From: Ditylenchus dipsaci | Taxonomy: Eukaryota; Nematoda; Chromadorea; Rhabditida; Anguinidae | Length of the DNA: 64,000 bases | Reading direction: 5' to 3' | NCBI GenBank assembly: GCA_004194705.1 | Contig: SADC01001177.1 | Span: 930,001 to 994,000 of the forward strand | Shown here: one piece after another, positions 12,353-24,146 of the stretch | How positions within the stretch are numbered: the first letter of the stretch is position 1 | How the letters are laid out: each line of letters starts with the position of its first letter | The notes under the pieces: model-generated | Databases searched by the model: none | Told to the model about the DNA's origin: nothing | The model's input: only the letters and a program-made list of their open reading frames with translations | Translations under genes and position numbers: made by a program

Positions 12353-12803
12353 GGCACTTTTCTTGTTGAGACCCCCCCCAACATCAGAAAATTCTTACCT
12401 TGGTTTCCTCTGTTGTTTTTGTAAAAATTAAGGCTTATGTTTAGGCAAGACTTGGTCAGCGTATATTCTATCGCGAGCGGCCACGGCCAACAGCTCGTGA
12501 ATTAGAAAAAGGGGGAATAGATGGATATTTAATCCCTCTCCCTTTGGATCCGCAGGGAAATGCCGTAATCAATCTGAGAAAGTGAATAAATTAATAAACA
12601 TCACTTGCGCGAAGACGCAACAGTTCAGACTGACTTATACATACTAAAAAGTCGTGTTTGAGCCTTCTCTAACGTACACTGACCAGCTTTTGCAATGCCT
12701 AATCGTAAAAAAATAAATAAAAAAACGTAAAAACAATAGGAGAACCAAGTCAAAAAAAAATTATGTTTTGGGAGAGGGGGGGGTCTCAACAATAACAGTG
12801 CCG
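12353..12803. mobile_element. Possible hairpin element with TTGTTGAGACCCCCCCC ends
   Basis: The left end (CTTGTTGAGACCCCCCCC) and the right end (GGGGGGGTCTCAACAATAA) are inverted, with only the termini pairing clearly. Confidence 0.45.
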
Positions 12804-12946
12804 AATTAAGTTAATTCGTAATAAGTTAATTATAAGGCACGCCATAAAGCAGAAGCCCAAGAAAATAGGAGATAAAGGCGAGAAATAAGAGTTGTTATAG
12901 TACAGTTCCAACTTTTGTTTTAGCTTAAAAATATTTCAGCCCTAAA

Positions 12947-14100
12947 ATGTTACACAAACCTAATTCAACTAGCAAATGGATCTTGGTGACACTAGTTCTT
13001 GTGATAAGCAGCCTTCTTAGTATTGTACATACTACACATGCAAAAAGCAATGTAAGTACTTGAGATTATTTTATATTAAAAAATCATTTTTTTACATAAT
13101 GTACTGGAATTTGAAAAAAAAACCTTTTTTGATTAAGTTTACTCAAATATAAAAAAATTATAGTTATAGAAGTTTCAAAGCTACTTCAAAATTATTGGCA
13201 AGATAAAAAAATAATACCGTAGTTTCTCTAATAACTTCCGGGTCTAAGGATTTGAAATCGTGTTCTTGGCATTGTGTTTTGACCAACTTTTTGAAGACTG
13301 CTCTCAGGCAACTTAGCACTCATTTTGTAGCCAGCGAGATGAGATACAAAATGAGTACTAAGTTGCCTGAGAGCAGTCTTCAAAAAGTTGGTCAAAAACT
13401 CAATGCCAAGAACACGATTTCAAATCCTTAGACCCGGGAGTTATTAGAGAAACTACGGTATTTAAATTTGTCGGACTAAACTTGTAGCTTAAGTGTTATT
13501 ACAGTTCAGAATTAGCCATAAAAATATCGAATAAAAGAAAAAGACCAAGTAGTCATCTAGCTGAAAATCTCATAAAGAGCGTTCTATCGAGTGTTTACTT
13601 AATAAACATTTTGAAAAAGGTCTAAACAAATAATTATAGCAAAAAATGTAGAGTATTGTGCCTTTTTACATTAATTTTTTTAGCAACTGGCATCTTCACG
13701 GCAACATGTCGACCAACAATTAGAAGGCAGTGATGTGTTAGTTCGAAAACGACGTTATTATGAAGATGATGCTCCTGCTGAAGAGGCTGAAGAGGCTCCT
13801 GCTGAAGAGGCTCCTGCTGAACATGCTCCTGCTGAGGATGCTCCTGCTGAAGAAATATATGAGGGTGAACGTCGTGAGGGTGCAGATGACATAGCTAACT
13901 ATCGTGGTGCAGCAAAAGAACCAAAAAAGCCGGAAGTGCTTAAGGTGGCAAAAAACAGCCCTGAAAAACCAGATGCAAATGATCGGGAAGATAAAACAGA
14001 TGATAAAAGCGATGTCTTGCCACTTTTTCTAAAGAACTTTGAGAAAAAATCTAAATCAAATTCCAACCATCCTACTATAAATTTATTTTTTAGTATTTAA
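12947..14100 (+). CDS. Secreted Ala-Pro-Glu-repeat protein with RKRR site
   Basis: Two exons, 12947-13051 (35 codons, ending in AAT before GTAAGT) and 13684-14100 (ATTTTTTTAG acceptor, TAA stop), give a 173-residue product. Residues 1-32 look like a signal peptide: a basic/polar start, a hydrophobic run around WILVTLVLVISSLL, and an HA-type cleavage site. A dibasic RKRR at about residue 54 is a candidate furin-type processing site. It is followed by acidic repeats of the type APAEE/APAEH/APAED, then a Lys/Asp-rich tail. A polyadenylation hexamer AATAAA follows near 14127. I recognise no family; repeat-bearing acidic secreted proteins occur among nematode surface and gland products. A TACCGTATTTC hairpin lies in its only intron. 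Confidence 0.72.
13215..13460. mobile_element. TACCGTATTTC-family hairpin, copy 3 (intronic)
   Basis: TACCGTAGTTTCTCTAATAA and its inverse at the right edge, on TA, with nearly perfect arms of about 115 bp. An inner segment (CAAAATGAG, TTGGCATTGTGTTT) is related to that of copy 1 at 546-794. It sits in the intron of the secreted-protein gene. Confidence 0.85.
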
Positions 14101-14129
14101 GGTTTTTAAAAAAAAGTTTTTGAAACAAT

Positions 14130-15230
14130 AAATCTTTACGATTTTAAATATGTAATTAATATGTAATTAGCCAGGCTGCTACGGCCAGAGTGCATAATCC
14201 AGGTTTCACTCAAAAAGTAGATTGGCGTGCCTTTTCGAGTCTTTCAGCATCTCAGCTGTGTGGAAAACATGTGTTCAGGTGTTTAAGAAAAACAATTTAC
14301 CAAAAAATTGACTTTTTTCTTACAGGCACCAAGGTAAAAGTGTAATGGAAGGTACCAGAATTGCACATTTTTTAAATTTATTCCTGGATTTTTTGACTAG
14401 AACTTGGCAAATTGGCAAAACTTGGCAAAACTTGGAATGCATTTTTAATCCAGAGTCACGTTCAAGTGATTTGTGTCGAAGGTAAGTATTTATGCTCAGC
14501 AGGAGCATCTTCATAAACAAGAGTCATCATCTCTTAGTTTTCGAATTTACATATCACTGCCTTCTAATTTATGATTAAATTAATTAACTTTGCAAAATTA
14601 CATCACAAGTGTGTGTAGTCAAATGCTGCCTTTTCTGAGATTCTCTTGCTGAATTTTTTACAACATTTGAAAGAGAAGATTTAGGGTTACAAAAGCATGT
14701 GTTTAAAATAATTTTGCGATTCAAACATCATTACTAACTATGAGCTAGAAAAGTCACCAAAGACCTTCGGAGGATGTCAGAGGCTGCCGGTTTATCAGAG
14801 GCTGCCTGTTTATTCATATGAAAAATCAACAGGAGGGACCAAGCTGTTTTTGGCACCGTATTCTGAAATAGAGTCGAAATCAAGACAACAAGAAAAAATT
14901 AACTTTTTGGAGAAAAAATCGGAGAAAAACTTTTTTGATTTTTTGCGAAAATTTTAGTGAAAAATCAGTGGGATGTTGGGTTATCGAGGGAAATTTTCTT
15001 TATGCGGACCGGCCTGGGGTGTTGGGTTGTCGGGGTGTCGGGTTATAGGGGCCCCGTCTTGTTGCCTTATTTCTTTGCTAGCCAACCAATCCGGGCTGGA
15101 GGTGTGGAGATATGGAGCTGTCGGGTTAGAGAGATTTGACTGTATTATTTTTTTTTTTTTGAAAAAACTAGAACGCGTTTTTGCAATGCAATTAGTCTTT
15201 AACATATTAGGATATATGTACACATAGTAT
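14130..15230. other. Intergenic, no gene recognised
   Basis: The interval holds the 3' flank of the secreted-protein gene, the 40-bp motif shared with 7935-7970 near 14450-14490, and a short G/C-richer stretch around 15010-15130. Overlapping short frames there have no family resemblance. Confidence 0.35.
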
Positions 15231-15294
15231 TTTTATCAGTGAGCCATCAAGAATCTGTGTGCGTTACACTTTTAACCCACTTCTGCATTGTTTT

Positions 15295-15433
15295 AGGTTT
15301 TGTTATCAACACATCTAAGGGTAAATCGGAGTCGCTGAGCACGCTAATGCTATCAGATTTGACATCCGATATAGTAAAACAAAAGCTTTACCTTAAAGAT
15401 TGTAAAAATAAGACTGCTCAGAAAGGGTATTGA
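15295..15433 (+). CDS. Possible terminal exon, unknown protein
   Basis: An acceptor-like TTGTTTTAG is followed by an open frame ending in TGA that reads a polar segment (LMLSDLTSDIVKQKLYLK). No upstream exon could be joined and no family is recognised, so this may be chance. Confidence 0.2.
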
Positions 15434-15439
15434 ACTTAT

Positions 15440-16240
15440 CCCTTCAAAATTGCGCGAAACAAATTTCCTCGTGATGAAACATTTTCAAATTCAAAAAGTT
15501 GGGAAAACCAGGTATGCTCAAGGTGGTTATCAAACATGAGTCCCAAAAATTGTTCAAAATTAATGTTTTAGGCGTCAAATGGCGCCTCTTCGGCTTGTAC
15601 ATCGTATTTTTTCGAATCCCGTCCCTGGTGGCAGAATTTTCCGATTCTCTGAAGATCGGAAAAAAATTAGGTTGATTTCAAGATTTTTGGTTGAAAATTC
15701 AGAATATAAAAAATGGAATCGGTAAAAAAATTAAGAATCGGCCATAAACAGCTTCGAAAAATATTTACTCTGCTTCGAGATATAAAGCCTAAAGTAGAGA
15801 TCGGGATGGAATGAAAGGAAATATGGTGGATATGTAAAAACATATAAATCCGACCCTTTTCCTTAGCTTGGACGTTTAAAACATGTGTTTTCTGTTTGCA
15901 AATAATACGCTATGCACTGCCGAGTAGTTTTTTCAAAAAAATAACAGCATCGCTTTATTGTTCGCCTCAGCATAAGAAAATTTTAACAACAAAAATATCT
16001 TGATAGCTATTTCAAAGTAACTGATAAAAATTTACTGGAAAAAACCAGTGAATACAACAAAAATTACAAGAAGCATAGGATATGAGTAGTGTAAAGTGTT
16101 TGTTTAACTCAGTCATCTGTCATTTTTATCACAGAAAGAGCTTTAAAAGATCAAATATAGAAAAAAAGAAAAAAAACTAATGAAAAAAGGGTTTTGCACA
16201 GAAGCTTGCAAATTTTCATCTTGGTATGTACTCACGGTGC
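15440..16240. other. Intergenic AT-rich sequence, nothing recognised
   Basis: No supported exon or obvious hairpin. A short GGCGCC-like motif lies near 15570. Confidence 0.35.
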
Positions 16241-16250
16241 GTCTTTTAAT

Positions 16251-16824
16251 TACCGTGGATCTCGGTTATTTAGCATCCTTTTTTGAAAATCACCGCCGTT
16301 TATGGCAATTTTACGAATTTTGCATAAACGACTGGCAAAATTAGAATCTTTACGATGTTTTGGATTAGAGTTGTCAAAGGAATTTAAAAACCAATACTTT
16401 TCTCTCGGACGAAAACAAACTTATTCGACTAATTTCATTTTGGACAAAAATATTCTTTCTCAAACTATTCTCAAACTAAAAGAATTATTTTTTTGACTAG
16501 TTTCTCGTTAGTCTATATGACTTTTTATCTGAAGTCTGGTTTATAACCCGAGATAGGAATGTTTTCTTTGCTCTCCCGAAACAAAAAGTCAAAATTTTGA
16601 TCTGAAATTTTTTTTGAAAAAATCTCCTTCCGCAACCTAAAAACTTGTCTTTTCAATGTTTTGTCGGTCGGGAAGTACAAATCAGTCGTCAAAAACACGT
16701 TTTTTCGAGTATGACGTATACTATACTTCTTTCAAACCCCATGCAAAACAAGCCTCGCAAAAAGTGTGAGACCCTAGGTGGGAACGAACTTGAGAGGGTG
16801 ACAGATAAACGAGGTTCCACTGTA
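16251..16824. mobile_element. pogo/Tigger-like element remnant
   Basis: The left end TACCGTGGATCTCGGTTATT and the inverse of the right end (TACAGTGGAACCTCGTTTAT) match the CAGTGGAACCTCG-type termini of pogo/Tigger elements, with TA (and AATTAC-like context) at both sides. The interior has no transposase domain that I can read, so it is a non-autonomous copy. Confidence 0.6.
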
Positions 16825-16939
16825 ATTACCTACTTTTTGCGAATGACCCCCAGGCAAGTTACTACTAAAATTTTTGTGATTTCGCCAACTATAGGATGAG
16901 AATAGATACTGTTTGTTGTACTCTAAATAAATATTTGTA

Positions 16940-19900
16940 CTACTGGTTGAGCAAATCCCAAGCATCATCATCCCATTCTTTTTTGGCTTTTTTATCTGCT
17001 GCGTCTGAACCTGCTTTCTTGGCGCTTGTCTGTGGCTTTGGGGATGAACTCTTTTTGCCACTCGACTTTGCATTTTTGGTGGAGCTACTCTCATCTTCGG
17101 CTATTTCAAAACTTTTTTCTGCCTTTTCAGGGGAATCTCCGAAAGAAATTAAGGGTGGGGGAGATGCAGCTTTGGAAGGCTTCTTGCTTCTTACACTTTC
17201 GCTGTTTTGGATCTTGGTTTGGCAACCACTTCATCAGCTTCTTTTTCTTCTTCTGCGTTGCTGGCTTTGGAGTGTCCTGCAAAATTGGAAAGTTTTTATA
17301 ATTGAGTATCGACCTTTTCTATTATGATAAATAAATAGTGTTACGTTACATTGCGGCTACTTATAATAGCAGGCTCAAAAAGTCAGCTCTGAGCCGCAGT
17401 TTGGAGAGTAGTTTTTAGTAAAATCTTGGATTTTTCAGATGCATTGTCAAATAAAAAAATTAGAGAAAATGAAGGGCATAGAAAAGTTTTTCCATTCTTA
17501 ATTTTTTTTATATTTTTATTTTATTTCTTTTTCGTAGCTTTTTGCAAATTTTTTTCGGAAGCAAAAATATGCCTTGAACAGCCAACAAAAACAAATAGGA
17601 AAAGTTTGTAAAAGATGAGAAGCAGTGAGAAAACACCTAAGCGCCAAATAAAGCATCAAAAAATAAGATTCGAAAACATTTTGCAAAAATTTTGTGCATG
17701 AAAAAATCAAAAAAAAATGCGATCAAAACAAAAGTCTACTAAAAAATTCCACTTTACATTTGGAACAGAAACTACTTACCGACTCTTTTGGCGCTTTTAG
17801 TCTTTTTGTGGGATTGAGGCTCCTTGCTAGCTGGTACGTCGCAGAAGTCATTTCTAAACATAAGCAATCAACTGTATTTCTTAGTATTCCTCTCAAAAAT
17901 ATCCAATTACCCAGAGCTGTATGAATCAAAATCGCCATGGTAGTTGGTTTGAGGGGTTGATAGTGAAGATTTTTGATTGCTGGATTTCAGCTTGTTACCA
18001 TCTGGACTTCCTAAGTCTTCGTATTGACTAAAATTAAACACATCAATTAAAAACCAGAAATTTATCAGTTTGACCAACCCTTAGAAGGTCCTGAAAAGGT
18101 CTGGAAATTTTGCATGGACGAGCTGGTGACCAGGTTGGAGATGCCTCCCCACGACTTCTGTCCTACCTGGATAAATTTTTATTTATACAGCCTATTCAGT
18201 CTGAACTGGAGATTTTACCTCGGTGGCTCTGGAAGCAATGGACCCTAGTCCTCCGAGTATACCTCCGTCATTGATCTGAAAATTTGTGAATTGGACAAAA
18301 AGGTGTGAATAAAAAGTCCACCTTTTCAGTTACAGCTTCACCTAATTCAGCAGCTTTAGTGCCAGCTTGGCTGGTGAAGTCCTTAGCGTAACCCGCCGCT
18401 GATGTGGCACCTTTGCTCAGCATACCCCAACCCTGAAATTTGGAAAGTTGCATTAGCAAAGATAATGCTTCGGGCAGGAGCATGGTTCGTTGCAAGAATT
18501 TTTGGTCTTATGGCCAAATATGTTAGATTTTTTCGGCCACTCTTAAAAAATCCTCTGGATAGAACAAAAAATTTCGGACCGAAATTCACTTTTTCAGACG
18601 CCGTTGGTAATAGTGTTGTGCAGCTGCAAATCTAGGCATCTCGCCACCCCTGCACTATATTAGGCACAGATCAAGAAGGCCCCTTCCACCCTCAACCTTA
18701 CAGAAAAAAAATTTAGCATGAAAGCGCGCATTTGAGACTTTTCCTTCATGAGGCACTTTTTGAATGATTATCAGGTTAAGCTAAAATTTCTGGATTGGCT
18801 CAAAGCGACTACAGGGTGAACCAAACAAAACCCCTGATCTTTGACGGCGCCGTAAGGCCAGTTTCAATCAAGACTTTGTCGCCAATGATATATCATTTTG
18901 TAGCTCCAACAATGTTCTAACGAATGGTATATTAACACGGGAAGTCCCGCCGGTGAGACTGGCAGCTTCTGGTGCAGAATTTCATGGGGAATCTGAATCT
19001 GCAAACTGTTTTTCAAAAAGCCTGTTTGGCACAAGATTTCAACCAATTTCTTAATGTTGTCAAATGTGACTTGGGTATGTTAACATTAAAAGCCTGAAAA
19101 AAATATTATTGATAAATAATCAGAACAAAAACCTGAACCTCAATTTCAAATTTTCAAAAATTTTCCTTATGCTGAGCAATAGTCCATATAGGTGGAGTTA
19201 TTAGAGAAATGAAAGTTCATGAAAGGAATGGGTAATCCATATTAGTCTTGTAAAAATAAAAGTTGTGTGAATTACTTTTTCAACAATAGCATATGATACC
19301 TTGTTTATGTTACAAAAATAAACTAAAAAATTAAAGAAAATAAATAAAATAAATAAAATATTTAAAGAAATGAAAGAAATTGCAGCACAAAAGTTCTGAT
19401 AATTTAGTTTAAAATTAAGAATAATTGTCTTTCTCAATTTTGGGCTGTTAAATTTTAGAAACAGCGCCGGCGCCATAATCGTTCAAAAACAGCGCCGGGC
19501 CAGCGCCGGCGCCGACCAAAATTTTTCATTGGCCCAGCGCCGGCGCCGAGCGCCGGCCCGGCGCTGCTTTTTCCCGGGGCAGCGCCGGCGCTAGCTCCGG
19601 CGCCGGAACAACACTGGATATGACCTTTTGAAAAAAAGCAACCACGTTAAAAACTGAATAAAATTCGAAAAAATTTGGACAAATCGGTATTTTCTTATTC
19701 TTGATTTTTTTCAAAAGACCATATTTCAACATTTTCATTTTCAAATTTTTTTCTGTAAATATAGTTTTGTAGCTCTTGAGCTACGCTACAACAAAATGTA
19801 AAGATATAGTTAGAGCATTTGAAACTCGATGAGTGTTTTGACTATATGTTACTTCAACAAAAACTGAAAATTTGAAATCGGGGTTCAGGTTTTTGTTCTG

Positions 19901-22900
19901 ATTATCTATCAATAATATTTTTTTCAGTTTTTCAATGTTAATATCCCATTCGTTAGAGCATTGTCGGCGCTACAAAATGACATATCCTTGGCAACAAAGT
20001 CATAATTAAAACTGGCCTTAAGGCGCCGTCAAAGTTCAAGAGTTTTTTTTTTGGTTCACCCTGTAGAACTTTGTAATGGTTACAAAAAAAAATATTTGTA
20101 AAATTTTCAAAAATTTTTTTAGAGACAGAAACAAGACCAGATCTTGGCCAAGATTTTGTCTTGTCTTGCCCCGATTTCGACTGAAAATCTTGTCTTGGGA
20201 TCTTGCTTGGTCATTTCTAGAAATCTTGGTCTTGGTCTTGGCTTTATGGTCAATCTTGTATGCAAAATTTACAAAACACCCGACAACCCATTTTATCGTT
20301 TTTAGGGCCCATAGCATACCTGAATTTTGTTTTCGGGCTTTATGCAAGATTTAAAAAATGGCGGGACAGGACAATTCCGTCCCGCACGCCGTCCCGAAAC
20401 CCCGCCTAAACATTTTTCAACAATGTCCTGCCCGGTGTCCCGTTTAGAAAAGAATTATTCAAATTTCATTCCGTGTCGTCCCAAAAATGTCAAACTTGCA
20501 TCTCTAATAAAACACACGTCAAACAATATAAAAAGCACAAGATCAAGAACAGGGAAACATAGTGCTTAAAAATTATAAAAAAAACTAGCCACAGGTTTTG
20601 CTATAAAAATTGTCACCTGTTAAAAACTGCCAAAATTGTCAAAACAGTCAACTTTCGATTTAAAGGGGCATGCCCACGCTAATAAGAGGTGGTGCCCGGG
20701 AATTCGAATTTTTTTCCTGATCATTGAAGTTATGTACGGATTTTTCAAATTGGTTTCTAACAAAACAAGGCCTAGAATTTAATTTTAGGTGTGGTTTTGT
20801 TAGACACCAAGTTGAAAAATCCGTACAGAACTTCAATGATCAGGAAAAAAATTTAAATTCCCGGGCACCACCTCTTATTAGCGTGGGCATGCCCCTTTAA
20901 GGAACCCTCGATTTAACGAAACTTAACCAACTTTTTTCAATGCCTATCCTGCCAGTGATTAAATAAAATGACTAAGATTAACTCTTGATTTAACAAAACT
21001 CTCGGTTTAACCAACATTTTTGCCGGTCCCCAAGGGTTCGTTAAATCAAGAGTTGCCTGTATAAATCTTGGTTTTCGGCCAAGATCTTGATTGGCCGTTT
21101 TCAAAAATCTTGCTCTTGGTCTTGGTCAAAATTTCAGCTAAAAATCTTGTCTTGGAATCTTGCTTGGTCCCCACTTTCTGTCTCTAAATTTTTTGATGAG
21201 TTTCACATGTCGAAAATTTTTTTTTGAAAAAACTAATTTTGACATCCGTCAAAAAATTTTGATCATACAGTCGAACCTCGATAAATGGGCACCCCAAAAG
21301 TTTGTTCCCAGCTGGGTACGAAACTTTTTTTAGCTCGATTTTCAAAGCTTTTTTCAAATTCTGTTTTAATAAGTCGGTTGTGTACACTCTTCATCTCCCT
21401 TCCTCACAGAAAAAATACATGGCAAATTAGTCCTACCATGGACAATGAAGACATAGCTCCAGATAGTATATCTGACTGGCTGTTATTACCATCATTTCTA
21501 TTCTGATAGTCTGGGTTGCCAAATCCCTGGTAGCGGGAGTCACTAAATATCAAATTTTTAAAATCTAGCCGGCTAGATCAAAGTAACTAAATTACCCCTG
21601 ACTGCTAGAGTTGTAATTGCCACTAGAGTTCTGAAAACCACCCTCATCAGCCCCACCGCCATAATAAGAAGAATTTCGACTGGATTGTAGGCTGGCTGAT
21701 TCTCCTTTTGCTGATTTACCACTTCCTGTGGAAGACTGAGTGCTGTAGTTAGAAGATGATAGCATGGTAGGCTGGTACTTCCGAGCTGGTGACTTTTCGT
21801 AGGACCACTCTCTGTCTTCGGACTCGGTGGTTACCTACAAAATAAAGCTTATTTTTGGCAACAAATTCAACGGGAATCACCCTATCTCTGAGATATGCAG
21901 CGGCTTTGGAATTATACTTGTCAGTGATGGACCAATTTGGCTGGTAATCTGGCTGCGACTCGAAGAATTCCCTGGCCTTTTGATTTCCGCCTGCCTTCAT
22001 TTTACTTAGTTCAGTGTCCTTCCACTTGTCCATGGTTAGAGAGCGGACAAAGCTAATATTTGACAAAATTTAGATAAAAAAGAGTCCAAATCGACTGCTC
22101 CCTCAAAATTTTGAATTTCATTAACAAATTACTCAATTCCACCAACAAGTTTTAAATTGCCATTTTTCTTTAGGGTTTTTTTAAACTAACATTGAGCCTC
22201 GGATCTTGGTGCTTCAAATTATGCTGAATGATTTGAGAAATGCAGACATTTAGAGGTTTTGAAAAAAATCATCAATTTTTCAAGACTTCTGTACCTTTAC
22301 ATTCCTAAAATTATTTTTGCGGAGCTAAGCCAAGATCCAGAACCACATAGTACTGCGAAAAGTGCAAAAAATTACAAGAAAACCTAAGGGCACGCTAGAG
22401 TCCATGTTGGGTCTCAATCCTCAGCTGGAATAAAAGCGCTCAGACCCACTAGGGTTGTCGATCGATTTATCGAAATCGATCGAAATCGACCGAAAATCGA
22501 AGCTTTTTCGATATTTTCGATTATTTCGATAATCGATTATCGAAACATTTCGATTCGATCGATTCCCGATTATCGATTATCGAAATTTTTTCGATATTTT
22601 CGATATTTCGATAATCGATTAATCGAAAATTTTCGATTTTTTCGATAATTCGATTATCGATTAATCGATAGCCTTCGATCGATTTTCGATTATCGAAAAC
22701 CGAAGATTTTTCGATTTCGATATTTTGTGAAGTATTTGTTATAAAATGTAGAGTTTCATTTTCAAGAACTTTCAAAATAACCTGATTTTAACGAAAGAAT
22801 GACTTGGGGCTAAGGTCCAGACGGTCGAAGTTTTAAAAAGTAAAAATTTTATCTTTTCACCTTATTTTAAGTCGTGTTTTACTTTTTAAAACTTCAACCG

Positions 22901-24146
22901 TCTGGACCTTAACCCCAAGTCATTCTATTAAAATTCTTGACACTTCATTGTGTAGGGAAATAAAAGGGCTTCAAAATGACGCATTGAATGACAGTCTTTG
23001 AAAACATTAATTTTGAGAGAATCCACTGATTATGCGGCAAACTTTTCCCAGAAAAATATAAAATGAAATCTTAACCTACCAAATTGTAGCTTAGAAACAG
23101 TGCTTCAAAATTCGTGTAAAAATAGCTTCGAAAAAAATCTGAAAAAATAATTTCTGCACAACTGAAGACTGCAAGACAAAACTATATCCAAATTCACATT
23201 GGTTATAAATAATAACTTAAAGAAAAAATTTGTGTCAAAAAATTCTTGTTCCATTTTTTTGACCGGTACTGTATATTTCGATCATTTAGTCACTCTTTGA
23301 ATACTTTACCTTTGTACGTTGATGGCTCAATAAAATACTTGTTTGTTCATATTATCATTTTTTCGTGTGTTGGAATAATGGTATAAGGTAACCTTAATAA
23401 GGGATGATAATTTCATAGATTTCGATCGATTTTCGATCGAAATCGATCGATTATCGACCAATTTTCGATCGATTCCCGATTATCGATTATCGAAATTTTT
23501 TCGATATTTTCGATATTTCGATAATCGATTAATCGAAAATTTTCGATTCGATCGATAATTCGATAATCGATTAATCGAAAATTTTCGATATTTTCGATAT
23601 TTCGATTATCGATTATCGAAAATTTTCGATATTTCGATTTTTCAATTTTTCGATAATCGAAAAATTTCAAATCGATCGACAACCCTAAGACCCACTCCCA
23701 CACCCGCACTCTATATGTGAACACTCAAATCCCACATCTACACCCGTCACTTTTGACTAATTGGAATTTAATGGGGTGTAGGAGTGGGCGCGGGATTTTA
23801 AGGTTATGTGGCCATACCTTAAAAAGGCAAATAAAATGGCAATGAAAAATTTTCTGGCGAAATTCAGAATCTTGGGGCACACTTCAGTTGCAGCCAAAAA
23901 AGGCTGGATATAATTAAACCCACCTCAAATGAACACCCAGGCCCCTGTGCTTTCCAGAACACTCCAAACATATCCAAATCCCATAGCTCACTGAAGCCCA
24001 TTGAGGGTTGTTGGCCCCGCATTCAAAGCAGTACTGAAAATTTAAAAAAAATAGGTCATTCTTGTAATTGAAAAGGGAAACATTACATTATTTTCATTGA
24101 CTGGCCGAAGATCCTTTAATACTTTTCTTGTTCTGGGACTAGCCAT
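16940..24146 (-). CDS. ARFGAP1: ADP-ribosylation factor GTPase-activating protein 1 (ARFGAP1 type)
   Basis: Stimulates GTP hydrolysis on Arf1 in Golgi COPI transport. Exons (minus): 24087-24146, 23924-24033, 21881-22052, 21596-21834, 21437-21542, 18322-18432, 18219-18275, 18075-18166, 17911-18027, 17780-17853, 16940-17276; phases agree through exon 10. It starts [14 protein letters not shown], then gives the zinc finger C-x2-C-x16-C-x2-C (from YCFECG to CLECSG) with the GAP Arg in KHRGLGVHL and the conserved [14 protein letters not shown] Ser-rich middle follows, then amphipathic segments like the ALPS motifs ([30 protein letters not shown]) that sense membrane curvature. It ends with a basic tail and [11 protein letters not shown]. 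The last exon needs a frame change near 17180-17230: either a short intron of about 47-50 bp or an indel. Large hairpin elements fill introns 2 and 5. It is divergent from the MRRF gene. Confidence 0.93.
18812..20063. mobile_element. CAGGGTGAACCAAA hairpin on TA
   Basis: CAGGGTGAACCAAACAAAAC and its inverse (ending GGTTCACCCTG) are flanked by TA (18810-18811 and 20064-20065), as in Tc1/mariner-type insertions. The arms include GGCGCCGTAAGGCCAGTTT and its complement. The centre is occupied by the GC-rich cluster at 19464-19610 and by AT-rich DNA. It lies in intron 5 of the ARFGAP1 gene. Confidence 0.75.
19464..19610. repeat. GC-rich GCCGGCGCC cluster
   Basis: About six overlapping copies of GCGCCGGCGCC-like palindromes (with CCCGGCGC variants) in a 150-bp island inside an AT-rich hairpin. 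It is related to the clusters at 2232, 38570, 38865 and 47750. Confidence 0.6.
20120..21186. mobile_element. hAT-like hairpin TAGAGACAGAAACAAGACC
   Basis: The ends TAGAGACAG and CTGTCTCTA are inverted, flanked by the 8-bp duplication aatttttt (20112-20119 and 21187-21194). The arms carry repeated TCTTGGTCTTGG/TTGTCTTG motifs. Nested inside is a second hairpin (about 20655-20902) whose inner part (TGATCATTGAAG, TCTAACAAAAC) resembles the hairpin at 41440-41675. Also inside, about 20905-21060, is a pair of TCGATTTAACGAA-like ends. Located in ARFGAP1 intron 5. Confidence 0.82.
22399..22425 (+). repeat. 27-bp exact copy of part of MRRF exon 5
   Basis: These 27 bases are identical to 25254-25280, inside coding exon 5 of the neighbouring mitochondrial ribosome recycling factor gene, in the same orientation. 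The copy lies in ARFGAP1 intron 2, immediately before the target-site duplication of the next hairpin. Confidence 0.8.
22450..23687. mobile_element. hAT-like hairpin TAGGGTTGTCGA, copy 1 (TCGATAATCGA arms)
   Basis: TAGGGTTGTCGATCGAT at the left and ATCGATCGACAACCCTA at the right, with the exact 8-bp duplication agacccac (22442-22449 and 23688-23695). Each arm is about 250 bp of short-period sequence built from TTCGATAATCGA and TCGAAATCGA units. The interior holds another small hairpin (about 22790-22930, GACTTGGGGCTAAGGTCCAG) and unrelated AT-rich DNA. It lies in ARFGAP1 intron 2. Confidence 0.88.

Noticed and set aside
13735..14100. Single-exon gene starting at GTG 13735
   Set aside because: An upstream exon with ATG and signal peptide (12947-13051) joins in phase through a good GT-AG intron, so the GTG start is an artefact.
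15005..15227. Frames in the stretch at 15005-15227 as a gene
   Set aside because: Several overlapping phases are open on both strands, with no splice support or family resemblance.
17185..17201. A 17-bp intron in ARFGAP1
   Set aside because: It restores the frame, but introns in the other genes here are at least 41 bp; a 47-50-bp intron or an indel is likelier. It is kept only as an alternative in the finding.
22521..23724. Open frames with [14 protein letters not shown] repeats
   Set aside because: They are translations of the TTCGATAATCGA simple-sequence arms of the hAT-like hairpin, with no start context, splice signals or codon bias.
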